Source: Sphingomonadales bacterium UBA6174
GTDB lineage: Bacteria > Pseudomonadota > Alphaproteobacteria > Sphingomonadales > Sphingomonadaceae
Length of the DNA: 47,242 nucleotides
Direction of reading: 5' to 3'
NCBI GenBank assembly: GCA_002422945.1
Contig: DITW01000061.1
Coordinates: forward strand, 1-47,242
Position 1 is the stretch's first letter. Every line of letters starts with the position of its first letter. The notes beneath the pieces were generated by a model. That model was not told the origin of the DNA and ran no database searches. It saw only the letters and a program-made list of their open reading frames with translations. Of the stretch, positions 39,280 through 47,208 are shown in pieces. Made by a program: the position numbers and the translations under genes.

Positions 39280-42200
39280 TGGCGATCAGCATCCCCGGCC
39301 TAATGGTCAGCCTCGCGCTGACCGGCCTCAACATGGCATTGTCCATGACGCGCAAAATCGAGGGGCCGCGCCTTGATGACCTGAAAGTCACGACCGGCGA
39401 CTATGGCGCTGCGCTGCCGATGTTCTGGGGAACCCGCAAATTCCAAGGTTGCCCGATTTTCTATGCTGAAAACATCCGTGAAGAAAAGCACAAGAGCAAA
39501 ACCAAGGGCGGGAAATATAACGAATATAAATACTTCGGCACATGGGCTTGCGCGATTGCGGGCCATGAAATCGAGGGCGTCACCCGCATCTGGTTCGACA
39601 AGCATCTGGTCTATGATGCGACCGGCGCGGGGCCGCGTGTGCCGGGTGGGTTTTTCTCTCCATCACGGGAAGAATTTCTCACGGATTTGGAAGATGCCAC
39701 ATTCTCGACGGTGTTGGGCCTGTTTGTCCGCGCCAAGGGCGGCGGCGGGATGCGGATTTATTACGGCAAGGAAACGCAAGAGCCTGACACGCGCATGTTG
39801 GCAACAACGGAAGCGCGGCACGGTGCGGGGACTTGTCCATCCTATCGCGGCACAGCGTATGTTTTCTTTGATGATGTGCCATTGGAAAAGGTCGGTAATC
39901 GCATCCCGCAGGTGACGATTGAATCGGTCAGCAACAAGACGCTGATTTATCCATCCGCTACGATTGTTGCGCCTGAAACCCCTCCTTATCAGTTGAATGG
40001 ATTAACTTATTCTTCTGATTTTTCGCGGTTTCTGTGGGGTGTTGATGGGCGCTTCTGCCTTGTTGATACAGCCTCGCGGACGGTGCTTTCCTCCGGTGAA
40101 TTCCCATCATCTGTGATTTCAGGCAACGTATGCTATGGGTTTGACTGGACTGGCGCGATTTATGCAGTTGATGGCACGGATGGGGTCGTCAAGAAATTCA
40201 CACCGGACGGCACATTTTACATGGGGCCGGTATTCGCGACGACTGATTACACCTATTCTCTGCAACTGCTGACGGATGGCAGGGGTGTTGAACATATTCT
40301 CACGACCAGCTTTGGCGGGGTTCAGACGTTCAATCACTTTATGATTGGCGTTGGCATTGATGTGGCAACGTTAAATCCTGTGGATGAAGTCGGGGTCGCC
40401 TTCAAGGTCGAATTCTTTGTTGTGGATGGTTATGGCGACATTTTTGGTGTCGGCTGCGATATAGCTGCTGATACGCTATATTTTTGGCGGATTGTTGCCA
40501 CAGGCGAAAACCACACAATCACGAATTTCTATTCTGTTGCGACCGCTGGTATCACTGGCGGCGTGACGGGTGTTGCGTTTTATAACGGCCATTTCATTGT
40601 CCATATGAGCGATAAGTTGTGGAAGGTCGATGCCACAGATTTCACTCTCGTCACATCAGTGGCCGCGCCGACTTTGCCCGCTGTCGGCCCTTATAATAAT
40701 TGGATCAATCTCCCGCCGAATTCATCAACGATCTGGTTAGGTTCTAGCGAAGTTTCGCTGAATGACCTAAGCGTTGTCAGGACTATCTCGCCGGGGTCTT
40801 GGGTGGGCGGATTGCCATCTGGAGTTAAGATTTACGATCCGGCCAATCATGCATTAATTCATGCACCTGATTATCAAGATGATATTTGGTGGCTGTATCT
40901 AGATCGTATCGGGTCAGAGGGGGTGCAGTTAAGCGCCATCGCCTCTGATGTAGCAGATTGGTGTGGGGTTGAGGACCATGACTTCGGCGCATTGAGCCAG
41001 ATGGTCCCCGGCTATTCGGCCACGCTCGGCACGGGTCGCGACATTCTTGAGCCGCTGTTCGATGCGTATGATTGCGATGTGCGGGTCCATGATTTCACGG
41101 TCGAGGGTGTCGTGCGCGGCGCTCTATCCAGTGGCACGGTTGCGACAGAATGGATGGTCCGGTCTGGTAATGAGCCGCGCTATAAGGTGGATATTAAGCA
41201 GGCATCGGAATTGCCTCGCGCCTTGGTGTTCAATTTCAGCGATCTGGACAAAGAACAGCAGGCCAATTCGGTGCGCGTGTCGCGGCCAGCTGATGCCACC
41301 GATGCCAAGGCCGAACAATCGATCGATATGTCCACGCTGGCGGTCAGCACGGACACGGCGCGGTCATTGGCGGAACGGTATTTCCGGCGTTTGTGGAATG
41401 GGCGTGAAGTCACGAAACTGACGCTGACGCACAAGGAATTAAGCCTTGAGCCTGCTGACTTGAAGGTGCTGGAACTGGACGGTGAGGAACGTTTCAGCCG
41501 GTGCGTCAAAACGACGATCCAGAAAGACCGCATCTCGACTGAATGGGTGTCGGACTCTCCATCGCTGGCATTGCTGACCAATGCGGCGGGCGCGGTGATG
41601 GATGGTCGCCTGCCGTCTGTCATTCCGGTCCCGCTGCCGACCAAGGGCGTGTTGCTTGATGTGCCATTGGCTGCGGATGTGCATGAAAACGCCACACCAT
41701 TCGTTTACTATGCGGCTGGCCCTTATGGCGAAGGCATGTGGACCGGCTGCGACTTCCTCGCATCTGACACCGGCATTGATTTTGTCAGCGGATGGGCGGC
41801 AGTTCCGTCCACGGATGGTATGTCATGGGGTTATTGCGTCACGGCGCTTGGTGATGCACTGCCGTGGGTTGAGGATACCGGCAACGAGCTGCATGTGGTG
41901 ATGAAGTCGGGGACGCTCACCAGCATCACCCATGATGAAATGCTGAATAATGCGGGCATTAATCTGCTTCTGGTCGGTGATGAATATGTCCAGTTTCAGA
42001 CGGCGACCCTCCAAGGTGATGGCAGTTATAAGCTGACCGGCCTCTTGCGTGGTGGGCGCGGCACCGAACAGCACATCGGGACACATGCGGCGGGCGAAAC
42101 GGTCATCGTATTTGATGCGCGGGTCGGGGCGCGGGCGATGGGTGTCAGCGAGATTGGGGATACCGATCATTACAAGGCTGTCACGGTCGGGCGCGATCCT

Positions 42201-42575
42201 GATGCGGCCTTCACGACGACGCTCACTTATGCCGCAGCCGCGCACCGTCCCTATGCGCCTGTGCATGGTGTGTTGACGCGCAACACCGGTACGAACGACT
42301 GGTCGATCACGGCCACGCGCAGGACGCGCCTCGGTGGGGCTAATGTCGATGGGCAGGACGTGCCGTTGGGCGAAGCCAGTGAGGCGTGGGAGGCCGACAT
42401 TCTGGACGGCACAACGGTCAAGCGGACCATCACCGGCACCAGCCTGCCGCTGGCATACACAAGCGCCATGCAAGTCGCGGACTGGGGATCAAACCAGACG
42501 GTTCTGTCCGTATCGCTTTATCAAAAGTCACCTAGCTTGGGGCTTCGTGGCTTCCCGCTGGCACTCGCAGCTTAA
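39279..42575 (+). CDS. Tail tip / receptor-binding megaprotein (GTA gp15 or gpJ-like) with a central insert
   Basis: A 1098-residue tail-tip protein. Residues 1-225 are the conserved start (MAISIPGLMVSLALTGLNM, GDYGAALPMFWGTRKFQGCP, ARHGAGTCPSYRGTAYVFFD). Residues about 226-560 are an insert of short beta repeats (VDGRFCLVDTASRTVLSSGE, YAVDGTDGVVKKFTPDGTF, MSDKLWKVDATDFTLV) that looks like a beta-propeller and is visibly AT-richer than its flanks. Residues about 570-1098 return to the conserved hub region and the FnIII-like end. The ATG at 39279 has GGAGGG upstream and overlaps the peptidase stop. Confidence 0.87.
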   Translation: MAISIPGLMVSLALTGLNMALSMTRKIEGPRLDDLKVTTGDYGAALPMFWGTRKFQGCPIFYAENIREEKHKSKTKGGKYNEYKYFGTWACAIAGHEIEGVTRIWFDKHLVYDATGAGPRVPGGFFSPSREEFLTDLEDATFSTVLGLFVRAKGGGGMRIYYGKETQEPDTRMLATTEARHGAGTCPSYRGTAYVFFDDVPLEKVGNRIPQVTIESVSNKTLIYPSATIVAPETPPYQLNGLTYSSDFSRFLWGVDGRFCLVDTASRTVLSSGEFPSSVISGNVCYGFDWTGAIYAVDGTDGVVKKFTPDGTFYMGPVFATTDYTYSLQLLTDGRGVEHILTTSFGGVQTFNHFMIGVGIDVATLNPVDEVGVAFKVEFFVVDGYGDIFGVGCDIAADTLYFWRIVATGENHTITNFYSVATAGITGGVTGVAFYNGHFIVHMSDKLWKVDATDFTLVTSVAAPTLPAVGPYNNWINLPPNSSTIWLGSSEVSLNDLSVVRTISPGSWVGGLPSGVKIYDPANHALIHAPDYQDDIWWLYLDRIGSEGVQLSAIASDVADWCGVEDHDFGALSQMVPGYSATLGTGRDILEPLFDAYDCDVRVHDFTVEGVVRGALSSGTVATEWMVRSGNEPRYKVDIKQASELPRALVFNFSDLDKEQQANSVRVSRPADATDAKAEQSIDMSTLAVSTDTARSLAERYFRRLWNGREVTKLTLTHKELSLEPADLKVLELDGEERFSRCVKTTIQKDRISTEWVSDSPSLALLTNAAGAVMDGRLPSVIPVPLPTKGVLLDVPLAADVHENATPFVYYAAGPYGEGMWTGCDFLASDTGIDFVSGWAAVPSTDGMSWGYCVTALGDALPWVEDTGNELHVVMKSGTLTSITHDEMLNNAGINLLLVGDEYVQFQTATLQGDGSYKLTGLLRGGRGTEQHIGTHAAGETVIVFDARVGARAMGVSEIGDTDHYKAVTVGRDPDAAFTTTLTYAAAAHRPYAPVHGVLTRNTGTNDWSITATRRTRLGGANVDGQDVPLGEASEAWEADILDGTTVKRTITGTSLPLAYTSAMQVADWGSNQTVLSVSLYQKSPSLGLRGFPLALAA

Positions 42576-42584
42576 GGACCAATT

Positions 42585-43283
42585 ATGACGACACCACGCA
42601 CGTCCGCACCTGAATGGGCTGCGGCGCAAGCCACGCCTTGGACGGGGCATAATCAGGCGCTCCGGGTTTTGGATGCGGCGGCTTCGCGCTGGATCATTGA
42701 GGACCGCGATTTGACCGCGCCTCCCGGCTCATGCGCCGATGGCGCTTGCTATCTGATCAAGGCAACTGCGACTGGCGCATGGGCTGGGCTGGATGGCAAG
42801 TTGGCTATCGCGCTCGGCACCAATGCGGCCAGCGGCTGGCATACAGTCACGGTCGCGGTCGAGGGGGTCCAACTCTACATTCGCGATGAAAACACCACGA
42901 TTGAATATGATGGGGCCGCATGGAACGTCGTGGGTTCTCTATTGATCCCGTTCTCAGTCGGCATTGCATTCACATCAACGCCTACCGGCAGCGAGGTTCT
43001 GGCGCTCTATACATTCGCAGAGGCTGTCACATTCCTTGATGACTGGGCAGGGGCTGTCGGTGATGTTGGCACGAACCCAACCTCATCATTTGTTCTTGAT
43101 GTTCAAAAGAACGGATCGGCGGTTGGCACTGTCACGATTTCAACTGGCGGCGCATTTACATTCGCAACTACCGGCGCGGCAGTCTCTTTCGCGATAGGCG
43201 ACCAAATTAAGATTATTGCCCCTGTGACCGCAGACGCGACGGTTGCAAACGTCTCAATCACATTCAAAGGGGAGCGCGATTAA
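42585..43283 (+). CDS. DUF2793 tail protein (232 aa)
   Basis: Residues about 5-115 are the DUF2793 domain: MTTPRTSAPEWAAAQATPWT, DRDLTAPPGSCADGACYLIK, GWHTVTVAVEGVQLYIRDEN. The rest is a beta-sandwich-like end (FLDDWAGAVGDVGTNPTSSF, GSAVGTVTISTGGAFTFATT). DUF2793 proteins follow the tail-tip gene in many alphaproteobacterial phages and probably form part of the tail fibre. The next gene starts on its stop codon. Confidence 0.85.
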   Translation: MTTPRTSAPEWAAAQATPWTGHNQALRVLDAAASRWIIEDRDLTAPPGSCADGACYLIKATATGAWAGLDGKLAIALGTNAASGWHTVTVAVEGVQLYIRDENTTIEYDGAAWNVVGSLLIPFSVGIAFTSTPTGSEVLALYTFAEAVTFLDDWAGAVGDVGTNPTSSFVLDVQKNGSAVGTVTISTGGAFTFATTGAAVSFAIGDQIKIIAPVTADATVANVSITFKGERD

Positions 43284-44350
43284 TGGCACTCGTATCAACT
43301 GATAGCTTTGACACATATAATGGCACTGGCACCAACACCGGTGTCCAAGCCAAATGGACAAATACGGGGGGCGTGACCAATACATCGCTAACGAGCGGTC
43401 GATTTGGCGGTCAGGCATTACGGATGAATTATACAACTGGTATCCCCGGCCAGTGGTATATTCGTTCTTTTTCAGCCAATCGCGCATCCTTTGCGGTGGG
43501 TGGGGCAATAAGATTTAGTTCGGTCGGAAACCTGCAAACGACAAGTGGCGGGGCGGCGACGATCATGTTTCTCGGTGGCGGCATCGGTCAGTTTGGTCTG
43601 CTGTTCAATAGCTCTGGTCAGATTGTGGCTGTGCGTAGCGGAATCGGGGTGCAGACCCCTACTGTGATCGGGTCATCTGCAACAGGCGTTGTCGCCGCAA
43701 ATACATATTATTTCATGGAAGTCGAAGCCACTATTTCGGGGACGACTGGCACCATCACAGTGTATTTGGATGGCGTTGCAAAACTGACGCTTACATCAAT
43801 CAACAACAAGAATAATGGATCGTCTGCGGGTGTGGATCAGATCGGGATCGTTAGGCCGTTGGGCAGCAGCACCTCTGAAACATTCGACTTTGATGATTTT
43901 TATGAAGCAGACACCAATACTCGGATTGGCCTTGGCCGCGTCGAGGTGATTCGTGCGTCCGCAGATGTTGCACAGGGGTGGACGCGATCAGCGGGCGCTG
44001 TGAATTACTCGCTGACCAATGAGACGCTAGTCGATGGGGATACCACCTATGTGCAAGCGTCATCCGTGGGAGATGTGGATACCTATGATTTTGGAGCGCT
44101 CTCTTCGACCCCGGCGACAATTTACGGTGTGCAAATGGTTGTGTTTGCAGAAAAGACAGACGCGACGGCGCGGTCGATTGCATTGCAGGCCAAGTCGGGG
44201 GCTACCACCAGTGACGGCCCTGACTATGTGCTCACGTCGCTGTCCTATGGTCGCCATGAGCGAATGATGACCGTTGATCCAAATACCTCCGCTGCTTGGG
44301 CCGCTAGTGCGGTTGAGGCAATTCGCGGTGGGCCGAAAGTGACGGTGTAA
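43283..44350 (+). CDS. LamG-like tail fibre protein (355 aa)
   Basis: A beta-rich protein. Residues about 1-215 read like a concanavalin/LamG sandwich (MALVSTDSFDTYNGTGTNTG, YYFMEVEATISGTTGTITVY, GVAKLTLTSINNKNNGSSAG, TFDFDDFYEADTN). Residues about 230-355 form a second beta domain. Such folds bind sugars and are common in host-recognition fibres. The place at the end of the tail genes agrees. Confidence 0.78.
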   Translation: MALVSTDSFDTYNGTGTNTGVQAKWTNTGGVTNTSLTSGRFGGQALRMNYTTGIPGQWYIRSFSANRASFAVGGAIRFSSVGNLQTTSGGAATIMFLGGGIGQFGLLFNSSGQIVAVRSGIGVQTPTVIGSSATGVVAANTYYFMEVEATISGTTGTITVYLDGVAKLTLTSINNKNNGSSAGVDQIGIVRPLGSSTSETFDFDDFYEADTNTRIGLGRVEVIRASADVAQGWTRSAGAVNYSLTNETLVDGDTTYVQASSVGDVDTYDFGALSSTPATIYGVQMVVFAEKTDATARSIALQAKSGATTSDGPDYVLTSLSYGRHERMMTVDPNTSAAWAASAVEAIRGGPKVTV

Positions 44351-44351
44351 A

Positions 44352-44558
44352 ATGGCGAACGAATATCGCGTCACTTCAGTTTCGTTCGAAACACTGCACG
44401 GCGGCGCGGCAGCTGCGCGGGTCTCGTCATTGTCGGCAGAGGTTATGCATATCGGTGCTGCGGCTGCACGAGTGTCGTCAGTATTTATAGAGGTGTTTCG
44501 CTCAATTGAAGATGCGCCAGCCATGAGCCGCCGCCGCGCTGCTGTCATCATCAACTGA
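44352..44558 (+). CDS. Small protein with an internal repeat (68 aa)
   Basis: A 68-residue protein with two to three repeats of about 16 residues: VTSVSFETLHGGAAAARVSS, then LSAEVMHIGAAAARVSSVFI. The repeat ends in AAARVSS each time. It follows the fibre gene by one base. No function is known; a fibre accessory or chaperone is possible. Confidence 0.65.
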   Translation: MANEYRVTSVSFETLHGGAAAARVSSLSAEVMHIGAAAARVSSVFIEVFRSIEDAPAMSRRRAAVIIN

Positions 44559-44573
44559 TGGGGTCGCTGTAAT

Positions 44574-44580
44574 GTCCGTA
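44574..44580 (+). repeat. GTCCGTA motif, copy 5
   Basis: GTCCGTA in the 54-bp gap before the lysis genes, followed by a G/C hairpin (GCGCGGCCCGCGC). Unlike the other copies it is 15 bases after the true stop codon. Confidence 0.5.
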
Positions 44581-44612
44581 GATGAGCGCGGCCCGCGCAA
44601 TAGGATAGCGGG

Positions 44613-44831
44613 ATGAGCAGCACAGCCACCACCAGTGAACGAACACTCTCCGACGCCGATGTGGAGGCTGTCGCTGAACGTCTTTACGCGCGGATCACCG
44701 AGGACTTCTATCGCGACTTGGGCAAGGGTCTGTTTGCGATGGTCAAGAAGGCTGCAATCGCGTTTCTCATTGCGGTTGCCGCTTATGGCGCAATGGGCGG
44801 CATCCCCAACCATGTGCAAGTGGTAAAATGA
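44613..44831 (+). CDS. Small single-TM protein of the lysis cassette (72 aa)
   Basis: A 72-residue protein with an acidic helical N-terminus (RTLSDADVEAVAERLYARIT) and one hydrophobic helix near the end (MVKKAAIAFLIAVAAYGAMG). It overlaps the holin-like gene by ATGA. It could be a second holin, an antiholin or a helper. Confidence 0.7.
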   Translation: MSSTATTSERTLSDADVEAVAERLYARITEDFYRDLGKGLFAMVKKAAIAFLIAVAAYGAMGGIPNHVQVVK

Positions 44832-45118
44832 AAGCTGGCACCTTCAAAGAGGCTCTAGCCAATCGCGTCAACTGGGCGCTGCTTGGCGGCGGTCCTGCGC
44901 TGTCAGCGTTTGCCTGCTGGCTGGTCTGGATACTCTGGCAGGGCGGCTGGCCGCAAGATACCGCCGCACAGCGCATCCATATCCTCGGCACGGCGCTGTT
45001 CGGCATCATTGGCATATTGGGTGTCGTCATTGCGTTGATCGGGCTGGCGGGGCCTCTTCGGGCGCTCAAGGCTGGCGTTGGGCCTGCGTCGGTGCAGATC
45101 GATGGGGATGAAGCATGA
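44828..45118 (+). CDS. Holin-like two-TM protein (96 aa)
   Basis: A 96-residue protein with hydrophobic helices at about residues 18-38 (LLGGGPALSAFACWLVWILW) and 51-72 (ILGTALFGIIGILGVVIALI) and an acidic tail. Size, topology and the place directly before the endolysin fit a holin, which opens the inner membrane to time lysis. No named holin family is certain. Confidence 0.75.
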   Translation: MKAGTFKEALANRVNWALLGGGPALSAFACWLVWILWQGGWPQDTAAQRIHILGTALFGIIGILGVVIALIGLAGPLRALKAGVGPASVQIDGDEA

Positions 45119-45657
45119 GCATTGAACAGATGATCGACGCCACCATTGGGCGTGAGGGTGGTTATTCGGATAATCCGGACGATGCCGGTGGCAAAACCAT
45201 GTGGGGGATCACCGAGGCTGTCGCCCGCAGGCATGGCTACAAGGGCGCGATGCGCGATCTCCCGCGCGAACGGGCGGTTGCGATCTACCTGCAGGAATAT
45301 GCCATCAATCCCGGCTTCGCTGCTATCGCTGCCGTTTCGCCGCGCGTTGGCGAGGAACTGTTCGACACCGGCGTCAACATGGGGCCGGGGGTGCCGTCGC
45401 TGTGGTTTCAGCAGGCACTCAATGCGCTCAATGGTGGGGCGAAGCTGTATCCCGACATTCCAGAGGACGGTTCAATCGGGGCCAAGACGCTGGCAACTTT
45501 CCACGCATATCTGCGGACGCGCGGCGGCGATGCGGAAGGTGTGATGCTCAAGGCGCTCAACGCCATGCAGGGCGCACGATACATTGAACTGGCGCGGCTG
45601 CGGACAGCGAACGAAACCTTCGTGTTCGGCTGGCTGCGGACGAGGGTCGGGCTGTGA
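45115..45657 (+). CDS. GH108 endolysin (N-acetylmuramidase)
   Basis: A 180-residue glycan hydrolase that cuts peptidoglycan at lysis. The family opening is MIDATIGREGGYSDNPDDAG, with catalytic Glu14 in the REGGYSD motif, then KTMWGITEAVARRHGYKG. The C-terminal part (FDTGVNMGPGVPSLWFQQAL, DGSIGAKTLATF) is a peptidoglycan-binding domain of the PG_binding_3 type. There is no signal peptide, so it needs a holin. It is coupled to neighbours by overlaps. Confidence 0.93.
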   Translation: MSIEQMIDATIGREGGYSDNPDDAGGKTMWGITEAVARRHGYKGAMRDLPRERAVAIYLQEYAINPGFAAIAAVSPRVGEELFDTGVNMGPGVPSLWFQQALNALNGGAKLYPDIPEDGSIGAKTLATFHAYLRTRGGDAEGVMLKALNAMQGARYIELARLRTANETFVFGWLRTRVGL

Positions 45658-46169
45658 TTGGGGTCGTGGACGCGGTCGCGGTCGCCATCAAATATTGGCG
45701 GCAGATCGGCGTTGCCATCGTCATCATCGCCCTGACCATTGCCCTTGGCCTTGCCAAGCAGGACGCCCGCCATTGGGAGAAGAAGGCGGGCAACATTCAG
45801 TCCGCCTTTGATCTGACGGTTAAGAACTATCGCACCGCTCAAGCTGAGGCCACCCGCATCGCCAAAGCCGAAAAAGCCCGAAAGGAAACACAACATGCAC
45901 AAGCCGCTGCCGCTGCGGATGCTGATTATTCTCAGCTTCGCGATGCTTATCGCAATGCCGTTGGCAGGGTGCAACAAGCCGGGACCAATCAAGGTCATTC
46001 CACTGGCCCCGATTTGCGCGGAGACACCGGCTCGGCCATCTTTCATGAAGGCGCGGCCAATGACCCCCGCGTTTCTATCAGCCGATCCGATGCGCTGATC
46101 TGCGCGGATAACACGGCATTTGCCCAGAAGGCTTATGATTGGGCGGAGTTGGTCTCAGGGGTGAGGTAG
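45654..46169 (+). CDS. Rz-like inner-membrane spanin
   Basis: A 171-residue protein from a GTG start that overlaps the endolysin stop. It has one N-terminal membrane helix (IGVAIVIIALTIALGLAK) and a long charged periplasmic helix (YRTAQAEATRIAKAEKARKE). This is the shape of Rz, which with Rz1 fuses the inner and outer membranes in the last step of lysis. The tail (ADNTAFAQKAYDWAELV) matches phage Rz endings. Confidence 0.85.
   Translation: MIGVVDAVAVAIKYWRQIGVAIVIIALTIALGLAKQDARHWEKKAGNIQSAFDLTVKNYRTAQAEATRIAKAEKARKETQHAQAAAAADADYSQLRDAYRNAVGRVQQAGTNQGHSTGPDLRGDTGSAIFHEGAANDPRVSISRSDALICADNTAFAQKAYDWAELVSGVR
45895..46098 (+). CDS. Rz1-like lipoprotein nested inside Rz
   Basis: A 67-residue protein in a different frame wholly inside the Rz gene. 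It starts MHKPLPLRMLIILSFAMLIA and has a lipobox PLAGC with Cys26, so the mature form is a 42-residue outer-membrane lipoprotein. The mature part is Pro-rich (KPGPIKVIPLAPICAETPAR), as expected of an outer-membrane spanin. AAGGA lies nine bases before the ATG. Confidence 0.85.
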   Translation: MHKPLPLRMLIILSFAMLIAMPLAGCNKPGPIKVIPLAPICAETPARPSFMKARPMTPAFLSADPMR

Positions 46170-46369
46170 GGCGGCTTGAATGTCACAAGATTTTCCTGCG
46201 ATGTCACAAGTCCGCGCTATTTGATCGGGTTTTGATTTTGCGCCTTGCAGAAAGGCGGAAGTGACGGAAAAGCGCCGTTTGTTTATTTGATAGGTTAACG
46301 CAAACGCGATTGCCTTAACTTAACGCGCGGCTAAGTTAAGGCTTATCCCATCCATCGCATAACCCGCGT
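46170..46369. other. Intergenic region between convergent operons
   Basis: About 200 bp without a gene. It holds two direct copies of TGTCACAAG (46181 and 46202, 21 bp apart), a short hairpin CGCCTT/AAGGCG (46241-46257) and a perfect 11-bp inverted repeat at 46312-46342. Being between the lysis genes and an opposing operon, it should contain a transcription stop for both directions. Confidence 0.6.
46312..46342. terminator. Perfect inverted repeat, probable bidirectional terminator
   Basis: GCCTTAACTTA and TAAGTTAAGGC form an 11-bp perfect stem with a 9-nt loop between convergent genes. No long T run follows on either side, so it may act weakly, need Rho, or be a protein-binding dyad instead. 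Confidence 0.5.
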
Positions 46370-46606
46370 TTATGCTGGTGGGCGATATTCTCCACGTTCG
46401 ATCATGCGGGCGATCACTTGCGGCCAGTTGGTGTCGTCGCGTTTCATGGCATCCAACCAAGCAACAATCTCGCGTTCGGTCTGCTGGCGGGCTGCATCGT
46501 ACGCAATCTCTGCGACATAATAAGTGTCTTGCGTGTGCGTCTGGTCGGCCTGATCAACGATACGTCGAGCGATAGCCTTGGTCGCAGCCTTGAACTCACT
46601 CATCAC
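46370..46606 (-). CDS. Hypothetical phage protein (78 aa)
   Basis: A 78-residue helical protein: FKAATKAIARRIVDQADQ, YDAARQQTEREIVAWLDAMK, ending ERGEYRPPA. It is not recognised. It is the last gene of the minus-strand set at the right side of the prophage and overlaps its upstream neighbour by 11 bases. Confidence 0.65.
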   Translation of the reverse strand: MMSEFKAATKAIARRIVDQADQTHTQDTYYVAEIAYDAARQQTEREIVAWLDAMKRDDTNWPQVIARMIERGEYRPPA

Positions 46607-46883
46607 TCTTTCCCTTCACAATTTCAGCCGGGTCGAGGGCGCGGACGGCCCTTGATGCAAAAAGCGGCATATTGTTTCCGTCTGGGTCGGGGTGAATGTA
46701 ACCGATCACACCTTTCGCAGCAGCCTCTTGCATCAGCTGTGCGCCTTCGATCATCGCGGCAATGCGCCAAGGGTCAAGCGCAGACAGAACGCGTTGGGCA
46801 GTTTCATAGCTGACATGTTCATGTAAGGCCTCGTCAAGCCAGCCCGCGATTTCATCTAACGTCGCATCACTCACACTCGTCAT
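46596..46883 (-). CDS. Hypothetical phage protein (95 aa)
   Basis: A 95-residue protein with ATLDEIAGWLDEALHEHVSY, DPWRIAAMIEGAQLMQEAAA and the short beta part IGYIHPDPDGNNMPLF. It is not recognised. It overlaps the next upstream gene by ATGA. Genes of this type are common near phage ends and may have accessory roles. Confidence 0.65.
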   Translation of the reverse strand: MTSVSDATLDEIAGWLDEALHEHVSYETAQRVLSALDPWRIAAMIEGAQLMQEAAAKGVIGYIHPDPDGNNMPLFASRAVRALDPAEIVKGKSDE

Positions 46884-47107
46884 GGCTTGGCCTCCAATGC
46901 TGCGCGGGCTGCTGCAATCATCTGCGGAACCACGTTTGGGTTGCCGCCCACTTGAATTACAAAACGACTGTCAGTGAGGAACCAGCCCAACGCCTCCCGC
47001 AACCGCGCGATCTCCGTTGCCTGTGCTTCGAGGGTGTCGGCCATCTGCTGCAGCATTACCGGGTCGGTGTCATCTTCTCGCGCCCGCTTAATCAGATCAT
47101 CGGTCAT
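46880..47107 (-). CDS. Hypothetical phage protein with coiled coil (75 aa)
   Basis: A 75-residue protein: MTDDLIKRAREDDTDPVMLQ, then a heptad stretch ADTLEAQATEIARLREALGW and the end MIAAARAALEAKP. Small coiled-coil proteins of this type occur in many phages with unknown function. The start overlaps the upstream stop (TAATG). Confidence 0.7.
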   Translation of the reverse strand: MTDDLIKRAREDDTDPVMLQQMADTLEAQATEIARLREALGWFLTDSRFVIQVGGNPNVVPQMIAAARAALEAKP

Positions 47108-47208
47108 TACTTGCTCCCCGGATAATTACCGTCGCTGCAATCACGTAACGCCCATAAAAGGGTAAAGACGATAGCCAAAAAGGCGATTACTGGGATGCAA
47201 TCAGCCAT
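47107..47208 (-). CDS. Tiny membrane protein (33 aa)
   Basis: A 33-residue protein, MADCIPVIAFLAIVFTLLW plus a polar end. One hydrophobic helix fills most of it. Its stop overlaps the next ATG (TAATG) and its ATG overlaps the stop of the frame entering from the window edge (TGATG). Coupling on both sides is the main support. Confidence 0.55.
   Translation of the reverse strand: MADCIPVIAFLAIVFTLLWALRDCSDGNYPGSK

Noticed and set aside
46241..46257. Short hairpin CGCCTT/AAGGCG as terminator
   Set aside because: Six-base stem with no T run on either strand; weaker than the 11-bp dyad nearby.
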